Made by a program: the position numbers and the translations under genes. From NCBI GenBank assembly GCA_023052935.1, contig CM041297.1:98726484-98790483 (forward strand): a stretch of 64,000 nt of DNA, read 5' to 3'. Below, in pieces: positions 1-12,799 of this stretch (position 1 is its first letter; each line of letters starts with the position of its first letter). Below the pieces are notes generated by a model. It saw nothing but the letters and a program-made list of their open reading frames with translations, did no database searches and was not told the origin of the DNA. The stretch comes from Piezodorus guildinii. Taxonomy: Eukaryota; Arthropoda; Insecta; Hemiptera; Pentatomidae.

Positions 1-106
1 GGCAGCACTTCTATTGCGGGATTTTAACATGTAGTTCTGGTGAAAAAACATCGCAATACTTTTCTCACTATATATTTCAATTTTTAGGTAAGTAAAAGTA
101 AAACTC
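1..106 (+). repeat. R900 repeat, 3' end fragment
   Basis: The window opens inside the 3' end of the R900 interspersed repeat. The shared landmarks are a cgcaatactt block, then actatatatttca, then the terminal ggtaagt with an A-rich continuation, in the same order as at the right ends of the copies near 8664 and 39766. No protein is encoded. The left part of this copy lies outside the window. Confidence 0.7.
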
Positions 107-210
107 TATATTTCTATATTTTGAATCGATCGAATAATAAGCATTATATTAGTATGGTAGACAGAAGCAATACCCATGAGCCTGAAGTCAGAAAGGATTA
201 GTCACACACC

Positions 211-223
211 TCTCTCCCTCTCC

Positions 224-297
<74 letters not shown>

Positions 298-332
298 GAG
301 AGAGAGAGAGAGAGAGAGGAGAGAGATAGAGG
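211..332. repeat. compound microsatellite (CT)n-(TA)n-(GA)n
   Basis: A run of CT repeats is followed by about 55 bases of TA repeats and then GA repeats. Because CT and GA are reverse complements and TA is self-complementary, the whole tract is one near-perfect palindrome. The open frame through it on the minus strand (low-complexity Ser/Leu, Ile/Tyr and Arg/Glu runs) is a product of the repeat and not a gene. Confidence 0.95.
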
Positions 333-1970
333 GTTTGTAGTATGGTTCCTTGGTATGGTAATTGTTACAATTTTGGATTTTCTGATGAAGTATCACAAGA
401 TGTGAAGACCACGCACACGACATAACTTATTGTATGCAATTAACCCTCCATATTACAAACTTGAGGGAAATATACTTTTTCACATTTTTTTCTTTAGAAT
501 TTTAATATACGTGATTTTTAACTATTAATTGTTTTGTTTTTCGTATTAAACCATTCAATATTATTTGTTTATTTGTAGTGAAAATGCATATGAGTCTACT
601 TTAGTGCTTGGCGATTTATGAAGAAGACGAGCTGAAATTATCTCAAGGCCTAAGAGATTTGTGCGTCATCGAAGAAATTGTCTTGTTAGAAAATATGTCT
701 TGGACTGAATCGTGGGTAGGACTGTATTTACAATATCTCAGATTAGCCTGCTTATGTTGTCTATATATTTAATAAAAATGTACATGAGCTTATTGATTTA
801 ACGTTGCTGTGTGAATTGTAATAAGTAAAAAAGTGATATTCCAACATGCGAAGTAAATCATAAATGTACGTAAAAATATTATTTATTCAATTGCTTTGAT
901 TTGAAGGCTAAGAGGAAAAATCAGTTGTCACTTTTTTGAAATATTTATTTTCTTCAAATTTACCTAATATATTCAATAATACCATTGTAAATCTCAAAAA
1001 TATTGTTTAATTTTCTATTAATTTATTGTAATTTACAACTATATTATACAAACCCAATAAGAAAATATACAGGGTGAAGAAAAGTCGTGAAAAAGTTTTG
1101 AGAAAGAACTACCCGGTTGTAGTACTTCACTAACTATTTTAAGCCAGTATTTCCCTAGAACACCTTTTCAATCGCCTCTGGGGGTTATGAGGAATATATA
1201 AGAAAAATAGATTACGGACAAGAGGGTTTGTGTGGGCATGAAGTTTGGAATAAAAAGAGGTATATTTATCTCGGGCTTGGTCTGCAACAAATGGGATGTT
1301 GGGTTCATTATGGAAGAGTTAATTTGCGACAAAATAAGGGGCATTCAGGATTTTTCGAAGGATTTTAGATTGTAAGAATTGGATACGAGAGAATCAGATG
1401 GTTTAGCAGAGCCCTAAAGCTCGATTCCATAGGTCCAAATATGTCTGATAATATTGATGTAAATAAGTTTTTTTAATAGACTGGAAGTTTTGAACGTTTG
1501 TCTAGTAAGTGTTGTAGTAATAGGTATCTTCGAGCCGTTTCTTGTCGTTTCAGTCTTGTACGAGAATCTAAAAAAAAAATTATTAATAAAAAAGTTCTAG
1601 ATTTTAATGTGCTAAAAAATATGCATTCTTCCAGGAGGAAAAACATAGTGGTATGCATGAAACTCCAATGAATAATATTTTTTGTTGTGTTTTGGTTTTC
1701 CGAATTCGAAACTATTGACTAAATGAAAATGGATCAACCTACTTTTCTCTTATCCTGTATTTATTGGTTTGCACAATAAATGAATCGTGACTACTACTTA
1801 AAACTATTAATACTTGTTTTCTGCAATTCACGAATGAAAAATAATGAAATGAAATGAAAAAGAAAATGTATTCAAGGACAAATTCGTTCAAGAATAACAT
1901 AAATGTACAATATAAATAATTTAAAGCAAAAAATTTTATTATTATTTTTAAACATTAAACATTAAAAAAT
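333..1970. other. no recognisable feature
   Basis: AT-rich DNA with scattered homopolymer A and T runs. The longest open frames are about 60 codons and have no family resemblance that I recognise. I see no tRNA, LINE or SINE landmarks. Confidence 0.6.
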
Positions 1971-2151
1971 TTTAAGTTCTTTTTAAATAAAAAAAAATGA
2001 TCCATATTTTACAATCAACAATCCTTTTATTTTATTTTTTCCCGCCTGCGTTTCAGCCTTTGGCAATTTTCAAGGATCTCTCAATCTGTCCTTTCTATTA
2101 CATATATAAACATAATATAGTATAAATTTTCTATTACATAAATAAAATAAA

Positions 2152-2243
2152 ATATACTTTAGGCTAAAACCAGCCCTGTCAGCTTGTTCTTGTAAGAGTA
2201 GATAATGACAAGCTGACAAGACTGGTTTCAGCCTAAAGTATAT
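2152..2243. repeat. internal stem-loop inside foldback
   Basis: Arms 2152-2187 and 2208-2243 are about 36 bases each and nearly complementary (atatactttaggct pairs with agcctaaagtatat; cagcttgt pairs with acaagctg), with a loop of about 20 bases. Confidence 0.85.
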
Positions 2244-2451
2244 TGATTTAAGTGGCAATATATTATATATATATAATATAATATATAATATATAATATAA
2301 ATCATTATTCTGGGACATATCCCTTAAGAATAACATTGATGTTACAAATAAATATAGCTCTTCTGGTCAGAATACATTAAATAGGTTGACTTATTTACAA
2401 ACTTAATTATTTACATAAATAAAGTAGGAAAAAAAAAAATATATACTATAC

Positions 2452-2472
2452 ACACAACACACAAAATACATA

Positions 2473-2505
<33 letters not shown>

Positions 2506-2575
2506 ACACACACACACGCAACATACATACAATATATATAATATTATATAAAATATATATATATATATATTAATA
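2452..2575. repeat. (AC)n and (AT)n microsatellite
   Basis: An imperfect (AC)n tract from about 2452 to 2520 is followed by AT-rich dinucleotide repeats to about 2575. Both sit between the arms of the surrounding foldback. Confidence 0.9.
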
Positions 2576-3049
2576 GAAAGGACAGATTGAAGGATCCTTG
2601 AAAATGGCCAAAAACGTAGGAAAGGAAAAATAAATCAAAATGATTGCTGTGTGAAAAATATGGATCATTTTTTTTATTTAAAAAGAACCAAAATAAAATA
2701 AATTTATTTACTCAAAAAATTACATAAATAATAAAAATTATTTTAAAAATGTTTACTGTAATTGAGAAATATTATATTCTATGGAATGTGGAACTTATAT
2801 CTCCAATTTAACTCTTACAGGGTATCTTTGCATGAAATGAGCGGATGTAGTAATAGAATAATTCACTGATTACCAACAGGAATGAAGTATATCAAAGGAA
2901 GGATGGAATGAAGGCAAGCCAGATGCAGAGAACTCTTGGTATTGACCTATGGAGGCAAAAATACGAAACTTAGAATAAATTTGTCTCCTTTCTTTAAATC
3001 ACAAGGGACTTGAGATTCCTATACTCTTGAAATATTGCAAAGTGATCCA

Positions 3050-3400
3050 TACTCTCATATGGTACGAAGGGATCGGGATAGTTCAATCATATTTTTCATA
3101 ACTTCATTCCTCCCGTGCAATCTCTTGGGGACGGCAGTGCACCCTTCCCCAGACAGGAAGCCTGGGTGCTTTACGACATAAGGTTTATAAGTATGAAATT
3201 CGATAGGTATATACCAAAATATCGATGCAATAAAGGCTGAGCCACGTGATGAACGCCTATATATATTCAACACGGGCCAGAATAAAGGGATAGGGTGAGA
3301 TTGCGAATTTCAATATTGCCACCCCCGGAAGCAGGGGTGTTCGTGCGCAGCGCTGTAAACCCTGGGGAACTGTATGAATAATGTATGGGTCCAATATCCG
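3050..3400. other. locally GC-richer block of unknown nature
   Basis: This block stands out from the AT-rich surroundings with CCCC/GGGG clusters (for example ccacccccggaagcaggggtg near 3320). A 72-codon minus-strand frame at 3055-3273 has no family resemblance that I recognise. It could be part of a decayed transposon or SINE; I found no internal promoter boxes. Confidence 0.3.
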
Positions 3401-4315
3401 TATCATCAACCGTATATGTACGTTTATTATTGTCAACCAATCAGCAATACCTCCCAGAAATTGAAGTTTGAATAATATTCAGATGTTGAGAGCAACTAAA
3501 ACTAGTTTTCAGGGTTAAAATTGTGTGAATAAAATTTTTATCTCTGTTATCATTCCCCAAAAAGAAATTTATTACTCAATAAATATATATTATAAAAAAT
3601 GTATCCTGTTTATTGGAATGGATTGTAAAATAGGAGGGCAAAAATGGAACTTCTGATCAACAAATCTCCTGAAATGTCAATACCCACTGCAAATTAAATC
3701 AGTGTTCTTTTTATCAACCATTACTGAATTCTGAAAGCAATCTCTCAAATGTATACTTAGGGGTCATCATTACAAAATTCATTCTCTATCTGCTAGAGAA
3801 ATTTTTGAAGGAGTTCAGCGAAATTTAGTTATAGAGCTTTGGTTCGAAAGCAGGGAGACTATCCCATTAGCTATAGGATCTTTTTTGGAATAGTTTGACT
3901 TGAAAAGAATCTGATATATTCTTAACTATCACTTTATCAAGCCTCCACTACGTTTATCCATTTCAATGTTCTTGACATTTATATAGCAGGATTTATCTCT
4001 ATTTGTTTCTTTGATATTGTCTTCAGAATTGATCCTGTATGATTGTTTTCTTAGCAACTTAGTTAGGTAAATTATGTTAAGCAACCAATCAAACTAGGAA
4101 TTTCTCTCAGCATTGACATTATTCTAGGTGCTGACTAGGTTTTTGTTGTTTCGATTCAAATTCTATCTGCACCCACGTCCGATTTAACTCTATTTTGTAA
4201 TTGGTAGATATTGATCCCTGCCAAATTGCATATTATTGCTTTTTACATTGAAGCTAAATAAATAATACCTGTCCCGATAATTATAATGAAATGAAGAATT
4301 CAATAATTTTATCGA

Positions 4316-4875
4316 CAACAACCAAATTCCTCAGACCAACTCTGTACATTACCTAGGACTGACACGCGACCAACATGTCAAAATGAAAAGACAGACTCTC
4401 AAACACCGACTGAAAGTACTGACTACCTTTTATCTAAATCATCAAAATTAAAAATTAGACAGAAACTTAATACATACACATGCCTACTCAAGCCAGCAAA
4501 TATGGACTTACGCTTCAAGATTTCGGTTCACCAAAAAGACTCACATACAAAAACTGCATAATTTAAAACTCATAACGACAGCTCCTTGGTACGTAAACAA
4601 CAGAACCTTACATACGAGTTACAACAACCACAGTTGACCATTATATACGAACACTCTATTCTCGTTTTCACAGTAAACTTAACGGACACGACAATAGACT
4701 GATTAACGACATGTCAATAGCTGAAATGCCAGTCGGAAGAAGCTAAAGAGAAGCTGGATGAGAGACCTCCTCTGCTAAATTAAAGCCTAGAAAGGGGTGC
4801 TGCTGGGCACTTTACTTCCCCATGCCTGATCTAACATTTGTACAGCACATTTGCTGATTGTCAGAAGCTATCTGA
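4316..4875 (+). pseudogene. Jockey-like LINE reverse transcriptase C-terminus, degenerate
   Basis: Read across frameshifts and stops, the plus strand gives a run typical of the end of Jockey-type reverse transcriptases: VHYLGLTRDQHVKMK, then SKLKIRQKL, IWTYASRFRFTKKTHIQKL, LITTAPWYVNNRTLH, and lastly SRKKLKRSWMRDLL. These match the thumb and C-terminal signatures of that clade (YLG, the IWTYG-like motif, APWYV, and RRLKRxxPRDL). The frame is broken many times, so it is a dead copy. A probable 3' end follows near 4850-4875 (gaataaagagttaataaag). Confidence 0.75.
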
Positions 4876-5529
4876 ATAAAGAGTTAATAAAGATATGAAG
4901 AGAAAAAAATAATATAATAATTATGAAGATAAAACAAATCGTTATTATATAAGTATTACACTTATTATATATGTTATATTAATTAGAGAAAGAGACTTTG
5001 AAAGACCCGAAATTAGTTGGGCATTTCTTTGAGAGTATCTATAGCTATACTGAAACAACAAATAGCCATTATAAGTGAATATTTATTTTATTTTTAAATT
5101 AAATGGCTTTACTAATAACCATAGTTCAGATAAAATTTAATAAATCATAAAAACCTCTATAAAATACAGAAATCACTTGCATAGACATATGTATTTTGTT
5201 AATTTTGTTTGTGCCTTGTTGTATGTTACAGGTACACATTACAAATGTTACAAATTAGATGTTGCACAAGACTTACGATTGGTTATTCCTCTACTCTACC
5301 AAGTCAGAAACTAAATGGAGAATCTGGAGCCAAAGAATGTTTTCATCACAAAGTGTTTGCCGAGAGGGACTCCAAATCAAACAGATCTAATCCTGTATGA
5401 GCCTGACGGGTCTAGAAATAGGGAGAACCTTTTCAGCCCCACGTATGTACAGCGAGTTCCTATTTTTGAACTCCTGTCATATTATATTATACCAACTTAT
5501 GCTAGCAACTTATACTATTATTAGAAAGT

Positions 5530-7140
5530 AATAATAACAAAAGCAATTAAAAAAAAAATTAAATTAGACGCAGCTGAAAAAGTTATGAGCTAAAGTAAAT
5601 TTAAAATCAGATAACTACCTTTGCAATTCATAAGACTTTATATATTTTATTTCCAATCTTCAATTTTAAAAAATAATTTAAATAACCTTATTCGGGTAGG
5701 GTACGTAAAATAATGAACATCTCTGATTATTCATACAATGAGTGTCAAACGTATTCGGAATCCGTATTTTTTTTTAACAAATATTTTTCACAACTATTAC
5801 TTTATATTATTCATTTTAGTTTCTAAATCGTTGAAAGAAATTCACATAAAGCTAAATCCCTTGCTGATAACCGAGAAGTATTTTTTGTTTTCATTATATT
5901 TCCAATCAATAAAATAAAAGCAGAAGACTATGCAGTCTCAAAGTATTCGGAAATCATAATACATGCTGCTTAATCGTTTCAAATGTTCATATTTCCATTA
6001 ATCCTCAACATAATTATGTGTTTTTAACCATTCTTCTCACCTATGTAACTTATATCCAACCCGAAAAACAAAAGTTTTTAAAATAAGAGGTAAAAATAAA
6101 ATGTTAACAATCAAACAACGGCTTTGAATAACTTTTCATTAGAAATGGGTGATACGCTATAAAAAAAGTGATCAGAATACGTGGAAGCCTGAGTATAGTG
6201 AGGGGGATATAATAAGTGAAAAAAATAAATAACGCTCCAAAATATTAAATGTTAAGAATGAAAGGGTCCAATCCACAAATAAGCATACCTTAGCTTAGCG
6301 CTTAATTTTTCAGTAACCCATTAAGTGTTTCAACTGTAGCAAAATATGATGGAAAGAAACACATGATAAAAAAAGGCCTGTAAAATACCTTTAACAGGCA
6401 CGTCAACGAGAGAAAATGCTGAATGTTTGCAACATTTAAAAAAAAGAAAAAAAGTGTGATGAATTTCAATGTTTGCAGATATATCCCATTCTAAATTACA
6501 TCGTTCTTATGGGAGAATTAAAAGTGGTTAGGGCTACTTTTCTTTGAAGGGAAGCAATAAGGTTGGATTCATGAACGAAATTATTGATAAATTTTTGAGT
6601 TTGTTCATCATGAAAAGCCAAAATAAAAAGTACGAGAGAAATAGCGAGTGAATTAAATCTTCAACTTAAGAAAGGCCATGGCTGTGGGCATGCATATGTC
6701 ATTTATTTAGGTTTGGTTGAAGCACAATTTTCTAAACGTTCTAGAAACCTCTTAGCTATTATTTCTTTTGAATTTAATTTCAAATATGTGGGTCTAAATG
6801 GGAAATCAAGAATGCGATATTCAAAATGAAAACAACCTAAAGAAACAATAATTTCTTGAATGGAACAATATTTGACGACAGACAATTCATTAATCTGTCA
6901 ATTCAATACCAAATTGGATAAGATGTGTAATTTTACACTAAGATTTCCCAACTGGATATTCATATCTAAGCAATCACGTGATTCCTAATCATTTTGACAC
7001 TCCTGTTTTTAATTTTTCGTAAATGTATGTTCAAAACATGAAAAAAAAAAAATGTTTTTATGTGATTATTGGTTTTCAGCTATTCTACTAAAAAAAAGTA
7101 AATTACTGTATGACAGTAAATTCCGAATATTTTTGACACT
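5530..7140. other. no recognisable feature
   Basis: AT-rich, with A and T homopolymers and only short frames (up to about 60 codons) that I do not recognise. Confidence 0.6.
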
Positions 7141-7142
7141 TA

Positions 7143-7145
<3 letters not shown>

Positions 7146-7195
<50 letters not shown>
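7146..7195. repeat. (TA)n microsatellite
   Basis: About 25 uninterrupted TA units. The poly(Ile/Tyr) frame through it is an artefact of the repeat. Confidence 0.95.
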
Positions 7196-7196
<1 letters not shown>

Positions 7197-7669
7197 ATTT
7201 ATATATAGTTTGTAATATTTATTCTCTATTCACAGGTTGCAGGCACTATTGCAGAAAAAATCGATGAAACACGATAGGTTGTGAATAAATTGATTTTTTT
7301 GCAAAATATATTCAAGACCATGGAAGGTGTATTATCCAAACAATACCAGTTTTTTCTTCAATTACCATTCAACTAATATTGGAAGGAAATTGTCTAATCT
7401 AGTTCCGAAAATAATCTACAATTACTTATATAATGGCTCCAAATAGATGCCACTGTGCTGTTTTCCATTGGAGTTATTTTAAATTAAACATTTCTGATGA
7501 TTTAGAGTGGAGGTTTTTACGAGAAATGGCTATATGAAGTGTTATAATATGGATTTATATTGTGTTTATGTTGCCTTCCTTTTCAGGATTTATAGTTGAA
7601 TCTAGTCCTTAAAATTCCTTTTTTAATATAGACATTTTTCCAAAATTGGGTAGGCAACTCGCTATTTTC

Positions 7670-7670
<1 letters not shown>

Positions 7671-7735
<65 letters not shown>
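7671..7735. repeat. (TA)n microsatellite
   Basis: About 32 TA units ending 40 bases before the left end of an R900 copy. Confidence 0.95.
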
Positions 7736-7739
<4 letters not shown>

Positions 7740-7775
7740 TACTTATCAGATTTTTATGATAATAAACTATAAAAA

Positions 7776-8664
7776 TCTGGTGCGGACAACACACGACTTT
7801 CACTTGCCTCCATTTTTAAAATCAATAAAAGAATTTTCAAAAACAGTTTAAGATAAAAATACGTGAAACTATTAAGGAATTAATTAAATTGAATTTATAT
7901 AGAAACATGTGTTTTATTAGAAAATCTATTTTATTATTATCTAAAATAATCAGTTAGTTTTATGTTCATTTCATCACTCTCTATTAACTTTTAAAAGCTT
8001 GTGTATGAGATAATATTTTTTCTAAAATCTTTAGCTTTCTAACGGTATATCATACATGTATATTACTGCTCTTATGTTCAAAAACGAAAAATTGCATTAA
8101 AAAAATATTTTTTCTGTTTCCTCCTTTAGTTTGGTATCGAATTTATTCAATTTATATATTTACCTGTTTTTCATCAGCGTTAACAAGATAATATAGTTAT
8201 TTTTATTGAATCTACAAAATTAAAGGTACTTTAGGGAAGAAATTTAAAATATCGGCATTTAAGCCCTGTCAGACCATTTTTATCCAAATAAAACCTAAAT
8301 GTTATTAAAGCCCATTAAATTTTACATCGATATAGCGAGTTTAATTAAAATCGTCAGAACCGTTTTTGAGAAAATCGAAAAAAGGTGCAAAATGCATGAT
8401 ATAAAGTGCCTCTTCTGGTAAGCTCATTTAATGAAAAAAGTTTTGTCACGTCTCGGGCGTATGGTTGTCTTAAATATGAAATTTCAGTTTCATAGGACTT
8501 ACCGTTTCCGCCCGGGAGTTACCACACACATAGACCTTTTTGCGGGACTTGGTTATTTGGACTCAGGGGACCCTAAAACATGTTTTTCCGTAGAAAACTG
8601 GAATTAGAAAATTTTCACGATCGCAATACTTCCCCTTACTATATATAGTAAGTGAAAGTAAAAC
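7776..8664 (+). repeat. R900 repeat, full-length copy
   Basis: The copy begins tctggtgcggacaacacacg followed by actttcacttgcctcc, and ends with cgatcgcaatacttcccctt and agtaagtgaaagta. The first and last ~14 bases are inverted (actttcacttacc against ggtaagtgaaagt), so the ends resemble short terminal inverted repeats. The most conserved part (about 8230-8500) includes aaatatcggcatttaagccc, catcgatatagcgagttta, a ccgtttttgagaaaatcg block and a tctcgggcgtatggttgtct block. All reading frames are broken, so it is a non-autonomous element. Confidence 0.85.
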
Positions 8665-8669
8665 AGGTA

Positions 8670-11600
8670 ATATTTCAATTAAAAAAATTTTTCATTTCAG
8701 CACTGTTATGTCCATTACTTAAACAAAAAACAATTTAATTACACGGATTTTTTTTTTATTAAACCTTTTGCAATTTAGCCAAACCAGCAACCGGAATAGA
8801 ATATACTCGAGCATATTTTAGAACAAAATAAAAAAAAAAATTACCGATTTTGTGAGTAATTCACAATTGTTTTAGTATTATACTTTATTATTAATGGTGC
8901 TTTATTTAAGCACATACTTGAATGATGTGGGACATTCCTTTTATGGGAGAAACATGAGTAGCAGAGCATAGTGGCATCTGTTGGTAGTCTCCTGAATTTC
9001 TAAGAGGCTTATCTATCACATAGTTATATATCAATGATTATTTTAATCTTAAATCCATTATTAATAATCAACATCTTAAACAATTAATTAACGTGATAAA
9101 AGCTGTTAGTAAAGTAAATATATTAGTAAAAATATTCTAAAACTAAAAGGAATTAAAATTCAATAATTCATTTAAAGTCAGACATAGTTGAAACATATAA
9201 AGTTTAATACAAAACTGTTCCAAATTTTTATATGATCATAAAGATCATAAGTCCTAATTAATTTATTATCATTATTTATCATTTGTTTTGTTTCATTGTT
9301 TTATTTTTATTTATTATTCTATGCCAACATACATTTTTAAATTGCCTGAATTTGTGCCAGATAAAAACACATTTTCAGGCATATACCTATATTTTCAAGA
9401 AATAAAAATAAAGTAAAATTATATTTTAGTGAAATTTTATTATAAATTAATAAATTTTAAACTTTAGTAATCCAAGGAATAATATAAGTATAAAAGTAAT
9501 CTAATCTAAAAAGGAGATACTAAAGATTTTTGAAGACTTTCGTTTATCACTTTTGCAAAAGTACTAGTGTTTAGTTGAAACAAGAATACGATTATAGTCT
9601 TAAGATCAAGGATATTTTAATTTATGTATTTGTATGTATATTTATAATATTGATATTGGTTGTTCATAATTTAAACTATAATATTAAAATCCAATATAAA
9701 GCAACATAATACTATATTTATGAGATGTAATAAGTTAGATGAGTTGAGCTTCTTATTCCTATTTTAATCTTCTTTTTTTGTTTTTCAGAAGTCAATGAAC
9801 TATGCTGTCACATCCTTAAAAATTTATCCAAGGAAAAATCATCAAATATTATTTTGGCACATAATTCAGTAAAAATATCTATTGCTATACAACAAAAAAC
9901 TATTTCTCTACGAAAATAGAATAACTTTAGTGCAATATAATCTTGAATTATGTTTTAAATAACTAGCTAATAAGGAAAACTGATAAATATATCAGTTGAA
10001 ATTTAAAGTTATTGTATTAATTAAAAAAGTATCATTTTTTTAATGACGTGTCTATGTAAATGCGAATGTATAAATTTTTATTGTAAATGTTCAATAAATG
10101 CACAAAATTCGTTGTTTATTATTACCCATTTCATAAATGTACACAGGAGAGAAATATATTTATAAAGTTATTAATTGGTAAGTACATTTGCTATGTAAAT
10201 TAGTTTGTAACTTGTATAATTTTTTTCAAAGATATTTGTTGAAATTTGAAACTGCATTAAAAATTAATATATATGGTATGATACGCATGTGGAGCATAAA
10301 GGCATGTCTTTATAACACATATGTTAAAATGATGAGAAAATCGGAAATTAGCAGCCTAGTTTTTTTTTCCGAAAAAATGGTAAGTAAAAATCTTGATATA
10401 AGAAAAATCAAGCTAAGAAAGTGAGAAAATCTTACTCTCTAACAAAATTATAGAGGACTCAGTCAATCAATAAAGATTATATTTATAATGCAAATTGTTT
10501 ATGTATGAAATTTCACCTGTTCACATCATAAAATAAAGTTACAATATGCCCAGTAAAATGTAAGTACTACTTTATATCCAAAGCTGATTAATAATTACTA
10601 TAGATGATTCGATATTTTAAGGTAAATAGATTTGTTTATTGAGCTTAAATAACATATTTGTATTTTAGAAAAATATTGATAAAAAATCCACAAAGTTAAT
10701 ACTTGTATTCAATAATAACATGGCTATATTAATATTTTTGAATTTTAAAACATAAAATAGTAGATATAATTGCCCCATTTTAACAAATTTAACTTTGACG
10801 ATTTCCAACTTTTAAGGTTTTGTTCTAAAACGCAATATTATGCTACATGTAAAAAAAAAAGTAATAAGTAACAACCTAGTCGGTTATTTCAAGAACAAGA
10901 TTTAATTATTTTTCTCCTCCTTCCCCTATTTTTTATTATTTCTGAATGAAAAACTGCTCCCTTCAGAGTTTGATATATTTAAATCGTTTGATCTCACAAC
11001 ATTTCGAATATCTATATTGTACAATTATCAAAATAATCAGCCAATACATATCTGATGTATTTGATATTAGTCAGAGTCACAAATGAAAGTGAAAAATAAC
11101 AGTAAGACATTATTAAAATTAGTAGCTTTTAATAGGAAAAGAAATCACTACTTTTGATTGAGAGAAAAGTATATTTTAAGAAATATTTATGCAAAAATGT
11201 AATTAAGTATACTTATTATTGAATATTTGATTCGACTCGGTCAAATTCTCTAATTTAAATCAGTATAAAACCAACTTAGTTTTATTTTTACTAGTGGTAA
11301 GTATTGCAATCCTGTAACTGGACCAAATACTTTAAATTAAAATTATCTATAACTCACATTTACTAATATTAATAAATTAAAATCTAACAGTCATTAATTT
11401 TTTTTTTAATAATCCGAACAAATAACTAACGGATACAGTAATACTGTTTTAAAAATTCTAGGTATTGAAATATGTTGAATGAAACTGTATCATTTAATGT
11501 TGATATGTCCTTCATAGACTTAATCAATCAATGTAGATACATCATTTATAGACTTGAAAAAACTACAGTTTAATGATATATTTATTTATTTTCTATTTTA

Positions 11601-12400
11601 TGTAATTTGACTTTGTCATTATTTTCTGTATATATTTTATGAATGTCATCTCATATCACTATTACTATTGTTCATTTTGTAACAAAGTGTAATATATCTC
11701 AGTAAACATTTTAAAAATAATAATAATAATAACACTGCAAAATAAGCTCGACATTAAATGTAAGCATTGAAGGTTAAAAATACACATTCATGACAAAATA
11801 TAGTCTACAGTGCTGAGATCTGTGCTTCGAGTCACAAACCTTAGGACAATTCATTTTCCACTAGCGCCCCTATAACGAACTTGAAGGTAATGCTTCAATG
11901 AAATTATTTATGAAAAATAACGGCTTTAAAATATTACAGGGCTATAAACCATTAAATATTAATAGCTATCGAATATGCTTAAAAATAGAATTTATACATT
12001 AATTATTTGTAATGGATATAACATAACTTTCCTGAATAGCTCCATTTCCAATATAATAATGTATATTTATTAATAATTATTTTGGAAATTTAATTATTGT
12101 GAGTATGTAGGTTAAGTTAATTAGAAGTGGAAATGATAATTTTGTATGATTATAATTTGCATCCGTTGTTCATTTACATGCCTGATTATGATATGAATAT
12201 TTATCACTACTAAAATCCTAATGTTTCTTTCCATTTTATGTTCAATTAGACCAGGAGGAATAATTAATGCAGATAATTGTGTGTTTAAAAATTATCACCA
12301 AATTTAAAACTCCAAATTTCGATTAATTAAACATTTTATTAAGTAGTCCATTAATAAAAAGATAATGATATTATTTTTTTCCGAAAGAAAGGTATATTAA
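8670..12400. other. no recognisable gene; AT-rich
   Basis: I see only simple AT-rich sequence, homopolymers and frames under 80 codons, including a 78-codon plus frame at 10188-10424 of unconvincing composition. A short (AAT)n tract sits near 11710-11731. Confidence 0.6.
11705..11731 (+). repeat. (AAT)n microsatellite
   Basis: Six AAT units after an A-rich stretch. It could be the tail of a 5'-truncated retroposon, but the sequence upstream (11580-11700) matches no LINE 3' end that I can identify. Confidence 0.6.
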
Positions 12401-12407
12401 TGAGAAA

Positions 12408-12790
12408 TTATTGGTTGTTAATTCTTCCAAAAAGTATATTATATACCAATGATTATTTTTAGTCTACAGCTCAGGGATTTTCCCCTTCTTCAGGACTCTC
12501 TGACAACAACCAATTGTTAATAATATCAGTTATGTAGGCAACCATTATATTAAATTTGTCAATTATAAAATAAAAAATTCCACACATAAAATCTACCCAT
12601 CACAGTGGAGTTTTCAATGACATTTTTCATTTTGTAGTTGACAAAATTTAATATAATTGATACTTGCATAACTTATATAAGTAACCATTAGTTGATGTCA
12701 TTGAGTCCTGAAAATTTGGAAAATACCTGAACTGTAGATTAAAAATAATCATTGGTATATAACATACTTATTGGAAGAATTAAGAACCAA
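12408..12790. repeat. ~380 bp palindrome with hammerhead-like arms (PLE-type terminal fragment)
   Basis: Left arm 12408-12590 and right arm 12630-12790 are imperfect reverse complements along their whole length, with a spacer of about 40 bases. Matching landmarks are ttggttgttaattcttcc with its mirror at 12771-12790, and aaccattatattaaattt with its mirror near 12645. Each arm holds a block like ctgaagaagggg...tcccct or ctgaaaatttgg...acct, the form of a hammerhead core (CUGANGA, then stem II), but the GAAA box is lost. Closely related sequence lies at 28130-28240. Confidence 0.75.
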
Positions 12791-12799
12791 TTATCTATC

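Larger units (their letters stand above)
1975..2690. repeat. foldback (inverted repeat) element with internal hairpin
   Basis: The left arm at about 1975-2105 is the imperfect reverse complement of the right arm at about 2570-2690: a block ending in gatccatattt on the left mirrors atggatcat on the right, and caaggatctctcaatctgtcc on the left mirrors its complement at 2579-2600. A second, tighter inverted repeat lies inside (2152-2187 against 2208-2243). The space between the arms is filled with AT and AC microsatellite. The arms carry a gtttcagcc...ggcaatttt / aaaacgtagg pattern that may be a decayed hammerhead module like those elsewhere in the window. No coding capacity. Confidence 0.7.

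Noticed and set aside
202..423. Minus-strand frame with Ser/Leu, Ile/Tyr and Arg/Glu runs
   Set aside because: Translation of a CT/TA/GA microsatellite.
5209..5524. Two overlapping plus frames near 5.2-5.5 kb, one preceded by a ttacag acceptor-like string
   Set aside because: Composition is fair (ENLEPKNVFITKCLPRGTP) but I recognise no family, and acceptor-like strings are common in AT-rich DNA. Not enough for an exon call.
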